32,958 bases of DNA. Origin: Chlamydiota bacterium. Its GTDB lineage: Bacteria; Chlamydiota; Chlamydiia; Chlamydiales; Parachlamydiaceae. Under the pieces are notes generated by a model, which did no database searches, was not told where the DNA came from, and saw nothing but the letters and a program-made list of their open reading frames with translations. This document shows positions 1 through 9,700 of this stretch, one piece after another (the first letter of the stretch is position 1; every line of letters starts with the position of its first letter). The DNA lies in assembly GCA_013288825.1 (NCBI GenBank), contig JABDBC010000023.1, positions 1 through 32,958 on the forward strand, read 5' to 3'. The position numbers were made by a program, and so were the translations under genes.

Positions 1-103
1 GCAAGCAGGGACGACTTTCTCTCTTGCATGTTTCTTGCATACTTTCTGGTGGACGAAAAAGGGAAAAAAATTATGATGAGAAAAAAACTTCTATGGATTA
101 AAA

Positions 104-763
104 ATGTGTTTTTCAGCAGAAGCAAGTTTTACAGGGGCCGTTGTATTGACAATCATGGGCTGTCTGACGCTTTCAAAAATTTCAAAATCGAACCAGATTT
201 TATTGGCATCAATACCGTTCCTATTTGCCTTTCAGCAGCTTACAGAGGGGTTTTTATGGCTTACTACAAAGGAAAGTCTTGCTGATTATGTAGAGTATGC
301 GCCAACCCTTAGAAATATCTTTCTCTTTATGGCCATTTTGGTTTGGCCTGTCTGGATTCCTCTTTCATTTTTTGTTGCTGAGGAGAAACCGTGGGCTCGA
401 TACTGGCTGTTTGCACTGTTATTGCTTGGCATTGCATACGTATCTTATTGTGTCTATGGGGTTTTGTATTGGTGGTCGCTAGATAGTGTTTCAGTCGAGT
501 TTTTTCAGCATAGTATTAAATATTCATTGCCTTTGTTAGCTATTTATATTCCAGTAATTGTCTATTGTGTCAGCACATTACTTCCCCCATTCTTCTCAAG
601 TTTGAAAGGGAGTTCAATACTAGGTATTGCTAACTTACTCGGCTTTGTTGTTGCTCAATATTTCTATACCGTCACATATATTTCTGTTTGGTGTTTCTTT
701 GCTGCATGGGTTAGTATGGGAATCTATGGAGTCATAAGTTATAATCGCCAAAAAGCTTCTTAA
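104..763 (+). CDS. DUF6629-type integral membrane protein
   Basis: A 219-residue polytopic membrane protein of unknown function. It begins MCFSAEASF, which I recognise as the typical N-terminus of the DUF6629 family, and then shows about seven hydrophobic segments separated by short loops, without a cleavable signal peptide or a soluble domain. The ATG at 104 is chosen because the family begins exactly with MCFSA; a GGA six bases upstream is only a weak ribosome binding site. The cyclopropane synthase gene follows after 18 bases on the same strand, so the two are probably cotranscribed, and a role linked to membrane lipids or envelope is possible but not shown. Family assignment rests on the N-terminal motif and topology; function unknown. 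Confidence 0.75.
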   Translation: MCFSAEASFTGAVVLTIMGCLTLSKISKSNQILLASIPFLFAFQQLTEGFLWLTTKESLADYVEYAPTLRNIFLFMAILVWPVWIPLSFFVAEEKPWARYWLFALLLLGIAYVSYCVYGVLYWWSLDSVSVEFFQHSIKYSLPLLAIYIPVIVYCVSTLLPPFFSSLKGSSILGIANLLGFVVAQYFYTVTYISVWCFFAAWVSMGIYGVISYNRQKAS

Positions 764-781
764 TAGGGTTGTGGAGTCAGT

Positions 782-1897
782 ATGTATAAAACTGCAATAA
801 AGGCTATTGTAAAGCGAAAATTCTCTTATGCCGACGTTCATCTCAATGGGAATCGACCATGGGACATTCAAGTGTATAATGATCAGTTTTTCCCGAATGT
901 TCTTTTCCAAGGTTCTCTTGGGTTGGGGGAATCATTTATGGAAGGATGGATTGATTCCGCGCAACTGGATGAGGCGATCTACCGCATTGTGCAGAAGAAA
1001 ATTTCAGAAGCCAATTCCCTCACATCCCTGATGACTTCTCTTGGAGCATTTTTCTTAAATCGACAGTCGAAAAAAAGGGCTCTGGATGTAGGAAGACAGC
1101 ATTATGATCTGAGTAATGTCCTTTTTCAGCGAATGCTCGACAGCCGGATGACATATTCGTGCGCTTATTGGAAGGATGCAAACAATCTTGATGATGCGCA
1201 AGTTGCCAAGCTCGATCTCGTATGTAAAAAACTCTATTTGCAACCAGGGATGCGTGTTCTTGACATCGGTTGTGGTTGGGGTAGCTTTGCAAAATTTGCC
1301 GCAGAGCGTTACGGCGTGAAGGTTGTCGGGATCACCATCTCTCATCAGCAGCTTGATCTAGCAAAGAAACTATGTAAGGGATTGCCAATAGAATTGCGAT
1401 TTCAAGATTACCGCGATGTCAATGAATCATTTGATCGGATTGTATCGATTGGTCAAATGGAGCATGTAGGCTACAAAAACTATAAGGCCTATATGAAAAT
1501 GGCACATCGATGCTTGCCAGATCATGGCTTATTTTTGCTGCATACCATTGGCAACAATGCTTCGGTATACTCTACAGATCCTTGGATTGATAAGTACATC
1601 TTTCCAAATGGAATGCTACCGTCGATTGCTCAATTGGCTCGAAGCTCGGAGAAATGTTTTGTTATGGAGGATTGGCATAATTTTGGAGCAGATTATGACA
1701 AAACTTTGATGGCATGGTTTAATAATTTTAATGACCATTGGCTGGAATTAAAGGGTTCGTATGACGAGCGATTTTATCGGATGTGGAAGTTTTATTTGTT
1801 GGGGTGTGCGGCAGCATTTCGTGCGAGGAACATTCAACTTTGGCAGGTGGTATTTTCGAAGAACGGCATCCCCGGCGGCTATACATCGATACGCTAA
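782..1897 (+). CDS. cfa: Cyclopropane-fatty-acyl-phospholipid synthase
   Basis: A 371-residue SAM-dependent methyltransferase that should add a methylene bridge to unsaturated acyl chains of membrane phospholipids; the E. coli enzyme is about 380 residues. The SAM-binding motif VLDIGCGWG is at residues 159-167. Family landmarks are present: YSCAYWKDA with Cys127 (equivalent of the catalytic-region Cys of E. coli Cfa), QMEHVG, LLHTIG, DPWIDKYIFPNG, MEDWHNFGADYD and the C-terminal FRARNIQLWQVVFSKNG. The N-terminal lipid-binding region is of normal length. Start is the ATG 18 bases after the DUF6629 gene, suggesting one transcript. The stop is followed by a long palindrome that separates it from the convergent ABC exporter. 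Identification is secure; the closest paralogues modify other lipids by the same chemistry. Confidence 0.96.
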   Translation: MYKTAIKAIVKRKFSYADVHLNGNRPWDIQVYNDQFFPNVLFQGSLGLGESFMEGWIDSAQLDEAIYRIVQKKISEANSLTSLMTSLGAFFLNRQSKKRALDVGRQHYDLSNVLFQRMLDSRMTYSCAYWKDANNLDDAQVAKLDLVCKKLYLQPGMRVLDIGCGWGSFAKFAAERYGVKVVGITISHQQLDLAKKLCKGLPIELRFQDYRDVNESFDRIVSIGQMEHVGYKNYKAYMKMAHRCLPDHGLFLLHTIGNNASVYSTDPWIDKYIFPNGMLPSIAQLARSSEKCFVMEDWHNFGADYDKTLMAWFNNFNDHWLELKGSYDERFYRMWKFYLLGCAAAFRARNIQLWQVVFSKNGIPGGYTSIR

Positions 1898-1938
1898 GCG
1901 GCCGGTTTAGGTTTTACAACAGAGATCACAGAAACCAC

Positions 1939-2058
1939 CCCCTTCGTGAACGCGCCCGAGCCCGCGCCCGTTGCCCGAATTAATACATATTTCAGACTCA
2001 GACCTATTCAGGAAAAGGTCGGGCAACGGGCGCGGGCTCGGGCGCGTTCACGAAGGGG
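1939..2058. repeat. Long inverted repeat built of GCCCGN hexamers
   Basis: Two 40-base arms (1939-1978 and 2019-2058) are perfect reverse complements around a 40-base AT-rich loop. The arms consist of CCCCTTCGTGAAC followed by repeated CGCCCG-type hexamers. Imperfect copies of the CCACAGAGATCACAG module flank it on both sides (about 1908-1930 and 2059-2075). It lies between convergent genes, where a transcript from either side would form a very stable hairpin, so bidirectional termination is a plausible effect. Related arms occur at 14325-14412 and 15811-15845. Confidence 0.95.
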
Positions 2059-2080
2059 CTCTGTGGTAAAATCTCTTGCC

Positions 2081-3904
2081 TTAGCTTGACGCGTAATTGT
2101 TTGAGAATTGGAGTTTGTAGAGCTTTTCGTAGAGGCCTTTCTTGCCCAATAGCTCCGCATGAGACCCAATTTCTACAATTTGACTCTCATGCAAGACAAT
2201 AATTCTATTCACATCTTGTATCGTTGAAAGTCGATGCGCTACAACAAGGGATGTTTGACTCTTCAGAATCTTTTGCAAAGCCCTTTGGATCACTTTTTCA
2301 GTCGTTGAATCAATATTTGCTGTGGCTTCATCTAAAACCATGACACTCCGTCGATGTGCTACTGCACGGGCTAGAGAAATGAGTTGCCGTTCTCCCATCG
2401 ATATGCTCTCACCATGTTCAGAAAGGACTTGCTGTAATCCATGCGGTAGTCTGTCTATGAAAGAGCGCAAGTTCAAGTGATCGATTACTTTATCAACCTT
2501 CTCAAGAGTAATTTCAGGGGAGTAGAGCGAGATATTCTCCTCCACAGTTCCTGAAAAAATGACGGGATCTTGCAATACGACGCTGAATTGCTGTCTTAAA
2601 CCATGCAAGGGATAGTCTTTGATACTCCTTCCATTGATTTTGATGTCTCCTTTTTGAAAATCATAAAATCGCATGAGAAGACTGATGATCGTGCTTTTTC
2701 CAGCTCCCGTCATCCCCACAAAGGCAACCGATTCCCCTTTTGCGATCTCAAAAGAAACTCCTTTCAGAATCCAATTTTGTGCATCATAGGCAAACCACAC
2801 ATCTTCAAATTTAATGGAATCCACTTCTTGTAACGATAGTTCTTTGCTATTCATGAGCTCTTGTGGTTCGTCTAAAACGGCAAAAATGCGTTCGGCAGCG
2901 CTCATGGCTGATTGTAGAATGTTATATCGATCTGCTAAATCGATCAGAGGGCGGAAAAACATTAATGTATAGAGGCTAAATGTGAAATAGGTTCCTGCTT
3001 GGAAACTGCTATGGGGTGGCGTAACCATCACAAGGACGACAAAAGCTGCGATAAGCGAGATGCTTTGTAGCAAATCGATCCCAGCAACAAAGTATGAAAA
3101 ATGGTGTGTTGCTTCCATATTTGCATCGCAGTTATCGCGATTTAATTCGTCGAATCGCTTTTTTTCCCGTTCTTGCAAACCAAATGTGCGCACGGTTGAA
3201 GTGCCTGAAAGGTATTCTTGAATGAATGTATTCATTGCCGACACGATATTGCGAATCATGTTGTAGCAATAGTGTTGATAGTGCTGAAATCGATATGTCA
3301 GCCATACCACTAAAGGAGTAATCATTGCAAACACCAAGGCAATATGCCAATTGACGAAAGCAATACCTATAGACATCCCGACAAATAACAAAATACTGCC
3401 AAGGAGCGGAATAACACTTTCAATAAACATCTGATTGATCTGTTCCACGTCATGAATGGTGCGTGTGATGAGTCGTCCTGTCGGATGGCGGTCGAAATAA
3501 GAAATGGGAAGATGTTGAATATGATTATAAACCTCTGTGCGCAACGTGAAGAGGGCTTTTTGCCCTATCCAGTTTTTGACAACCATCCCTGCCATGTCTA
3601 AAAGGTAGCTAGCAAGAAGTAAGGCTCCAACCACTGTAGCTTCTCTTAAAGCTATGGAAAATAGCTGTTGCTTATTTGCTAAAGTTTGGGATGTACCTTG
3701 AAGAATGCTTTGGACCAAATATCCAATATATACTGGCACAAAGGCATCGATGGCTCTGGCAATTATTAAAATCACTAGCGACGTGAATGCAAGGAAAGCA
3801 TGGGGCTTCAAATAGGATAATAGCCTTGAGATCAACTCCAAGTTGAACATCGGCGGAGCAGTATGCTCATGCCGATACTTTTCTGATAAACTTTGCTTTT
3901 TCAT
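2081..3904 (-). CDS. Heterodimeric ABC exporter subunit, MdlB-like
   Basis: A 607-residue half-transporter with an N-terminal six-helix exporter domain (about 30-320) and a C-terminal nucleotide-binding domain. Walker A GMTGAGKST is at 397-405, Walker B VMVLDE with its catalytic Glu at 521-526, and the switch His in VVAHRLST at 557. The signature is ISMGERQ (501-507) instead of LSGGQ, as in E. coli MdlB, whose signature is also altered. Its start codon overlaps the stop of the partner gene (ATGA, 3901-3904), so the two are translationally coupled and should form a heterodimer in the inner membrane. Substrate unknown; MdlAB-type exporters are usually annotated as multidrug or lipid exporters. 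Confidence 0.9.
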   Translation of the reverse strand: MKKQSLSEKYRHEHTAPPMFNLELISRLLSYLKPHAFLAFTSLVILIIARAIDAFVPVYIGYLVQSILQGTSQTLANKQQLFSIALREATVVGALLLASYLLDMAGMVVKNWIGQKALFTLRTEVYNHIQHLPISYFDRHPTGRLITRTIHDVEQINQMFIESVIPLLGSILLFVGMSIGIAFVNWHIALVFAMITPLVVWLTYRFQHYQHYCYNMIRNIVSAMNTFIQEYLSGTSTVRTFGLQEREKKRFDELNRDNCDANMEATHHFSYFVAGIDLLQSISLIAAFVVLVMVTPPHSSFQAGTYFTFSLYTLMFFRPLIDLADRYNILQSAMSAAERIFAVLDEPQELMNSKELSLQEVDSIKFEDVWFAYDAQNWILKGVSFEIAKGESVAFVGMTGAGKSTIISLLMRFYDFQKGDIKINGRSIKDYPLHGLRQQFSVVLQDPVIFSGTVEENISLYSPEITLEKVDKVIDHLNLRSFIDRLPHGLQQVLSEHGESISMGERQLISLARAVAHRRSVMVLDEATANIDSTTEKVIQRALQKILKSQTSLVVAHRLSTIQDVNRIIVLHESQIVEIGSHAELLGKKGLYEKLYKLQFSNNYASS

Positions 3905-5655
3905 CGCTTTCCTTGTAATGCAGCCAAGGCGGCATAGTGCCCCTCTTTTGCACTTAATTCCGCAGGTGTACCGTCTTCCACAATTTTACCTTTCGACATA
4001 AATAAAACCCGATCCATTTGCTCTAATATCGATACCCGATGTGTGATTAAGAGGACTGTTTTGCCTCTAAAATGGCGGCTGATGGCTTTAAAAATGCGTC
4101 GTTCTGTGGATGTGTCAATGGCTGAAAAAATGTCGTCCAAAAGCAATATAGAACGGTCTACTAAAAAGGCACGAGCCATTGCAACCCGCTGTTTTTGCCC
4201 TCCTGATAAGGTGACGCCTCGTTCACCAACAACGGTGTCATACTGCATTGGGAAATCCATGATGGTTTCGTGCAAATCAGCGAACTGAGCCGCAGCTTCA
4301 AGCTCCTCCTGACTTGCCTCTTGGCGTCCAAAGCGAACATTATCAGCCAAGCTTCTAGAGAACAGAAACGAGGATTGTTCGACGATCACAATGGCTTCAT
4401 GAAGTGCCTTTAATGAATATTTATGAATTTCATGGCCGCCAATAAAGAGTGTTCCGTGAGGGATCTCATAGTCGCGATTCAGCAAATGGAAAAGGGTGCT
4501 TTTTCCCGCTCCCACTGGACCTGTGATTCCTACAAAAGATCCCCCCTCGATCTCCAAATTCAGATTAGAAAAAACGGGATGAGACTCTTCAGAATAAGAA
4601 AATGTCAGATTATGGAAAGCAATATCTGCCTTTGGATGGACTTGCAGATGGGATGTAGCATTATCTTTTACTTGGATGGGTTCTTCATAAATATCAACAA
4701 GTCTTGCGTAGGCGGCGCGGCCTCGTTGATAAATCGGAAGCACCCACCCCAACATTAAAATTGGAAAAAAGATGTACGACTGAATCCAAACAAATGACAA
4801 AAAATCGGCGGCGCTAAGGCTTCCTAATTCTTGCAGGATGATATATCCCGACATGATGACAAGTCCAAGGGTAGTCATACGGGTTACAAGGGTGAACAAA
4901 GGAAACACAATCCCTTGGAGCCAAGCTAATTTAAAACTTATCTGCGTGAAATAACAGCACATTTCTTTAAACCGTTTTAGCATGAGTTTTTCAATCACAT
5001 AGCCTTTCACAATGCGAATGCCCGTATAAGACTCCTGGACCCTGTTGCTCATTTGGGCGATGGAAGCTTGTACGGCGTGAGATGTGTTGTAGATGGGTCC
5101 ACGAAACGCCCAGTTCAGCAGTGGAATAATTGCAATGGGGATCAGTGAAAGGGAAGCAAGGGGAACAGAAATGGAGAATAGCGCAATAAATCCTGGAATG
5201 ACCAATGTGATGAAAAAGAGAGGGTACATTATTCCGAAAGCTAGTAGATCGCGATAGGCAGTGATATCGCTTGTGAGGCGGCTGAGGAGTTCTCCAATGC
5301 CATGTCTGTCGAAAAATTCTCGGGATTGATTCTGTATGCGGACGAAAAGTTTGGCCCGGACCTCAACTTCGACTTCACGGCTAATCTCCATGAACTCCAT
5401 CCTCATGAGGTATTTGAAAAGGGAGGCGAGTAAGGCGACGCCGAGAAGGAGAGCAATCCAGGGAAAAAATCCGCTGAATGGATCGGAAAAATAGGCTTCA
5501 GGATTGTTTTGCAGGGATAGGATGAGGTGTCTGAAGACGAGGGGATTCCCAACTAGCAGCAAATTTGAAATGAGGACCAATACGATAGCTTTATAGAACC
5601 GCAAGCGGTAGTGGGTGAAAGTCTGGCGTAAGTTTTTTGCTAAAGTCTTTTCCAT
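3901..5655 (-). CDS. Heterodimeric ABC exporter subunit, MdlA-like
   Basis: A 584-residue half-transporter, first gene of the pair. Transmembrane exporter domain at about 20-310, nucleotide-binding domain after 340. Walker A GPVGAGKST is at 379-387, a canonical LSGGQ at 483-487, and the switch His in LITHR at 539. Walker B is ILLLDD (503-508): the catalytic Glu is replaced by Asp508, as in E. coli MdlA. With the altered signature in the partner, this gives one canonical and one degenerate ATP site. The next gene overlaps it by four bases. Upstream lies a 250-base repeat cluster that must contain the promoter or be transcribed through. Substrate cannot be read from sequence. Confidence 0.9.
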   Translation of the reverse strand: MEKTLAKNLRQTFTHYRLRFYKAIVLVLISNLLLVGNPLVFRHLILSLQNNPEAYFSDPFSGFFPWIALLLGVALLASLFKYLMRMEFMEISREVEVEVRAKLFVRIQNQSREFFDRHGIGELLSRLTSDITAYRDLLAFGIMYPLFFITLVIPGFIALFSISVPLASLSLIPIAIIPLLNWAFRGPIYNTSHAVQASIAQMSNRVQESYTGIRIVKGYVIEKLMLKRFKEMCCYFTQISFKLAWLQGIVFPLFTLVTRMTTLGLVIMSGYIILQELGSLSAADFLSFVWIQSYIFFPILMLGWVLPIYQRGRAAYARLVDIYEEPIQVKDNATSHLQVHPKADIAFHNLTFSYSEESHPVFSNLNLEIEGGSFVGITGPVGAGKSTLFHLLNRDYEIPHGTLFIGGHEIHKYSLKALHEAIVIVEQSSFLFSRSLADNVRFGRQEASQEELEAAAQFADLHETIMDFPMQYDTVVGERGVTLSGGQKQRVAMARAFLVDRSILLLDDIFSAIDTSTERRIFKAISRHFRGKTVLLITHRVSILEQMDRVLFMSKGKIVEDGTPAELSAKEGHYAALAALQGKR

Positions 5656-5701
5656 GTCTGCATGGTAGTTTTTTGTGGAAATTATTTACACAGAGAAGAT
5701 T

Positions 5702-5898
5702 GGGGTCTGGCTTGATTTGTAATTTGAGGTGAGAGAATCGGGGTCACGCATGCGATTTGCAATTTGGGGCGAGAGAATCGGGGTCTGGCTTGTGATTTGT
5801 AATTTGGGCTGAAACAGAGTTTTAATATAAAGTTTGCCCAAATTGCAAATCGCATGCCTGAACCCATTCTCTCGCCTCAAATTGCATGCCTGAACCCA
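5702..5898. repeat. Cluster of direct and inverted ~38-40 bp repeats
   Basis: Three direct units start with GGGGTC at 5702, 5740 and 5780 (spacing 38 and 40 bases); the first two end in GAGAGAATC and all contain ATTTGTAATTTG or ATTTGCAATTTG. From about 5836 to 5898 the same unit recurs in inverted orientation, nearly twice, around the centre at 5817-5835. Several units contain GCATGC. The short open frames in this stretch are simply translations of the repeat and are not genes. It fills the space between the ABC exporter and the gene ending at 5906. Confidence 0.9.
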
Positions 5899-5905
5899 AT
5901 CCTGA

Positions 5906-6655
5906 TTATGACAATTTGCTTTCTATAGGTAACCCCTTCATATCTTCTATTTCATATTTATCATAAAGATGAAAGCGTCCTTTAAAAGATTCTAAAATTG
6001 TGTCTTTGTTGTCCTTTGCAGGCAGTACAAAATGCCAGTAAGGAAGGATTTTATGTGCGAAACAGCCGAGGACTATCTCGTCTTTCGAATCAAAAGAGTA
6101 GTCACTTCCTTGTTCATAGTTCTTTTGGAAATCCTCGGGTTTTGTACATATTCCATTTTCGGTAAAAAGCACATCAAAAAGCATATTGACCCTATTTTCT
6201 ACCTTCTCATACTTTAGTTGAGGGTAGGTTAATTTAAACATCATTTCAGAAAAAGATGTAAAGTCGTATTCAAGACTCGGCCTCGGCCCAAACGGTTTGA
6301 GCAGATTTATCACCTGCTCCATTATATAAACTAAAGGAGAAGCAGCCAACGTCAGTAAATATGTGTAGTAATTTTTGAATGTGTAATTTTTACTGAAACA
6401 ACAACCGACTAAATTAATAATGCTCATGGCAAGGCATTCAATGATTTTAGCAACAAATGCCACAGAGGTTATTGCCAAATTAATGAGGACGACGGGTAGT
6501 CCAAGCAGCCATTGCCGAGTTTTTGAACAAGATTGAAAACTATATGATATTCGACCTTGAATTAAGTGGGCTGCAGCTTCACTGTAAGTCCCTTTGCACA
6601 TATTGTTCATTGCATCATATTTCGTAATCAAAGATTCACACATAAATTTATTCAT
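5906..6655 (-). CDS. Hypothetical membrane protein
   Basis: A 249-residue protein I do not recognise. The N-terminal 45 residues are polar, followed by three close hydrophobic segments at about 49-68, 69-86 and 97-118, and then a soluble, charged C-terminal half of about 130 residues without an obvious motif. This two-part arrangement, a paired hydrophobic block in an otherwise soluble protein, resembles inclusion-membrane (Inc-like) proteins of chlamydiae, but this is only a topological analogy. An AAAAGG lies directly against the ATG at 6655; the second ATG at 6643 would place it 12 bases away, so the start is uncertain by four residues. It follows the 1050-residue gene by 66 bases on the same strand and may share its transcript. 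Confidence 0.7.
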   Translation of the reverse strand: MNKFMCESLITKYDAMNNMCKGTYSEAAAHLIQGRISYSFQSCSKTRQWLLGLPVVLINLAITSVAFVAKIIECLAMSIINLVGCCFSKNYTFKNYYTYLLTLAASPLVYIMEQVINLLKPFGPRPSLEYDFTSFSEMMFKLTYPQLKYEKVENRVNMLFDVLFTENGICTKPEDFQKNYEQGSDYSFDSKDEIVLGCFAHKILPYWHFVLPAKDNKDTILESFKGRFHLYDKYEIEDMKGLPIESKLS

Positions 6656-6678
6656 CCTTTTTAGTTTTAAACTTTTTT

Positions 6679-6697
6679 ATCAGGCCAACGGCCTGAT
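6679..6697. other. Small perfect hairpin in a leader
   Basis: ATCAGGCC and GGCCTGAT form a perfect 8-bp stem with an AAC loop, in the 66-base space between two minus-strand genes. On the minus strand the stem is followed by a run of A, not T, so it is not a standard Rho-independent terminator; it stands about 23 bases before the ATG at 6655. It may stabilise or process the mRNA. Confidence 0.5.
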
Positions 6698-6721
6698 AAT
6701 GGGCGGCCTGCTAGTAATGCC

Positions 6722-9700
6722 TTAAATTTCTGCTGTCAACGATGCTACTAGAGTAGACGATAATGAAGCAATCCTTTCGGTATATGTTACAACTCGCTCT
6801 CGCAACCCATCTACTGCCTCTAAAGCTCGTTTCTCATCTGTTTCTGAACTGACCATCCAGGTTCTCAAAGTATCTCCCGACGCAAAGGCCCTTTTCATCA
6901 ATTCATTCATGAGCTCCATGCTCTCGGTCACTCGCGCTCGAGTTGCACATATTGCGTGAGGCACCTCAAACCCCTTCCCAACATTTAAATCGTCAATCAA
7001 CTTGACAACACCTTCTCCTAATCCATCGTCGAGCTTATAGATATCGCAATGTACTCCTCTGAGATCATGATGAGTTTTAGGATGTGCTTCCCGAATGTCA
7101 GCCACTCCCTGAACCCATGCTGCTCTTATCCCAGCAAGCTCCACAACTTGTTTCCCAGAAATAAACAGCATCCCTGCTGAGATGACGAGTTGCCGTTGAT
7201 GGGGATACATGGTAATTGTATATGGAACAGCCTCGATGATTTTAAGTTGCCGTAAAAGCGCTTTCAGAATTTTTATACTTTTGTAATCCTCCTCCTCGCT
7301 TTTTATGGAAAGTTCGATGAATGCACTCAATCTAACAATCGCATCCTTTAAGGTCCCTTCAGCCACACGCAACCGTTTCAACTGCGCATCGGATACTTCA
7401 GCATTTATAGTCGATGTTGTGATTGCCATAGGACGATCAAATTCTTTTAAATAAGCCTCTAATCGCTTCTCGATCCTTTTTCCACTTTCCGCATCACATG
7501 ATGCAAGAAACAAGGGCAACATTTGCTTCATCAATTTTGTCCACGACTCTATTTGACCTTTATTTGGGTGCACACCATCGTCCCCATAACGATAAACGGT
7601 TGTCAAATTGTTTAGTTTCTTTACAACTTCCTTCAAAGGTCCTTCTGGTATTTTATCAAGCTGTTCGAGAATTACCGATATGTCATGTGAACGATATCCC
7701 GTAGGATTTTCACTTAACACCTTTGCTGTTAGACCTTCTTGGATAGATAGGAACAATAAAAGAGTAACATACTGATGAAGAGGCCCTGCAAATGGTAAAG
7801 GAGCCCCTTCTAAATAAGCCCGTTGATCAAAGAGCATCTCCAGTCCGATCTCTAATTGACGCAATGCAGTAATTTGTCCAGAACGGCATACCTCTTCGCG
7901 TGTTGCAATAGCTGGTGAAATAAGTGATCCTAAACCATTTAAAGGTAAGGAAGACATTTTAACTCCATTTGCTATTGCCAGCTCGTAACTGAGCCAAGAA
8001 AGGAATTGGGTTCGTGGGATTGTAGGATCCACTATTATTGGACTGCTTGAAGACGAGCTAGAGGAGCTGGATGATGTGTGTTTAGGTGCTAGTGAGAGTG
8101 CTCTTGCTGCCACTTCTTTGGTTTTTGATGTAGCTTTTTTCTTTTTAATTTTTTTCGTCTTTTTTGGGGTAGCTGTTGGAGTTGAAGTTGGCGTTAGACT
8201 TAGACTTGTTGAAGGTACTTCTTCGATTGGAATGCGGTTTCTACTGATTTGGAGAAAGACTTTAAAAATATACCTGACTTGCCTCATCGAATCTCGAGCA
8301 AGGGTTAGATTTGAAGTGAGCGCCTCTATACCAATGGTAGTAGTAGGCGTTGCTGGTGAGAATATTCGAGGCATGGCCAATTCATCTTGATCGTCTTTAT
8401 CAAGCATGTCATCGCCCATTTTTTGGAAATCTTGCATCAGAGTGGAAAGCATTCCCATAATATCGCCAGGTTTTTTTGCTTTAATTTTAGAAATTGGTGC
8501 TTTTACACCATTTTCAACTTCTTTAAAAAACGAATCTAGTCTGTCGAATATTGTAATCAGTGTTTTAAGATCTTCTTGAGCATATAATTTGCGATTTGCA
8601 ACTTTTATTTTTATAAGAGCAAGTGCATTTTCAATAGTTCCTAAGTGATCATTTAATTCAATCCGTTTACTGATAATCAATTTTTCAAGCCTAGTTCTAT
8701 CAGTCACTGGAATATTCTGTTTGGTGAGGGCTTTTGTAATCAATAGCTTTGTATGAGATATTTTTCTTTCTATTAAAGGGAAAATAGCCATGCAAAAATC
8801 GTTTAGAAGATTTGTGACTTGAGTATGAGCAATAATGGCTTCTCGTTCGTCCAATTTGGCTGGCGATAGAGGTCTTGAGTAGAAACTATTTAGAGAATAC
8901 TCCATTTCTATGTCAGCAAGAATATTTAAAAAAGCAATCTCATTGAAATGATCCTCCATTTGTTTAGCCAGGGCAACAAATGATTGTTCTACCATTTGTT
9001 GTTCGTCTTGAATTTTTTCTGGAATTTCGTATGAATTTCCTACTGAAATTCGATGGATAATAAATGTTAGGTTCTTGTCGATAGTTGGATTAATTGCGTT
9101 TTTTAGACTATTTCTTTTAAGTAACTGCAATATAACAATTACACGAGAAAAATGTACTATCTGTTCAATTGTCAAGTACGAAAGATGTTTTTCTATGATT
9201 AATTTATATTGATTAAAGAGTGGTTGTAGAAATTCGATTAATTTTTGGCAACGCGATAATCTTATTGTTACGACCTCAGGAGCATCCAAAACTCTCCTTC
9301 TTAATTTAGTTTCAGCCTCTGTCTCTCCTAATTCTTTTGCTTTTCTAAAAGCGTTGTCGGCTGTATGAAGCAGTGATAGAAATTTTCCTGCTTCGGCCGG
9401 TCTAACAACCTTTATTGTTCTTTCTACCAAACTTCCTATAGATGCTGATAGAGCGAAAAAGCCTTCAAATTTCGCTCCTTCCTTTTCTACTTCTCTTTTA
9501 ATTTCCAGGAGAAGTAGGGGGTCTGTTCCAGTGCTACTGCTAGCAGATGAAAAGCTACTGCTAGCTATACTGGAAGAGTATAATGCAGTGGATAAAGAAG
9601 AGGATGAAGGTGAAGCTGTTGTTCTAGGGGTAGATGATAGTGAGGTTGTTGTTGCAATAGTTATCTTGTTGTCTATTTCTCGTCGTCTATCTGCTTCTGG

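Noticed and set aside
5682-5880. 61- and 64-codon minus-strand frames with repeated peptides
   Set aside because: They are translations of the 38-40 bp repeat cluster and have no ribosome binding site.
6679-6697. Rho-independent terminator
   Set aside because: The stem is perfect but is not followed by a T-run on either strand, so it is listed only as a hairpin.
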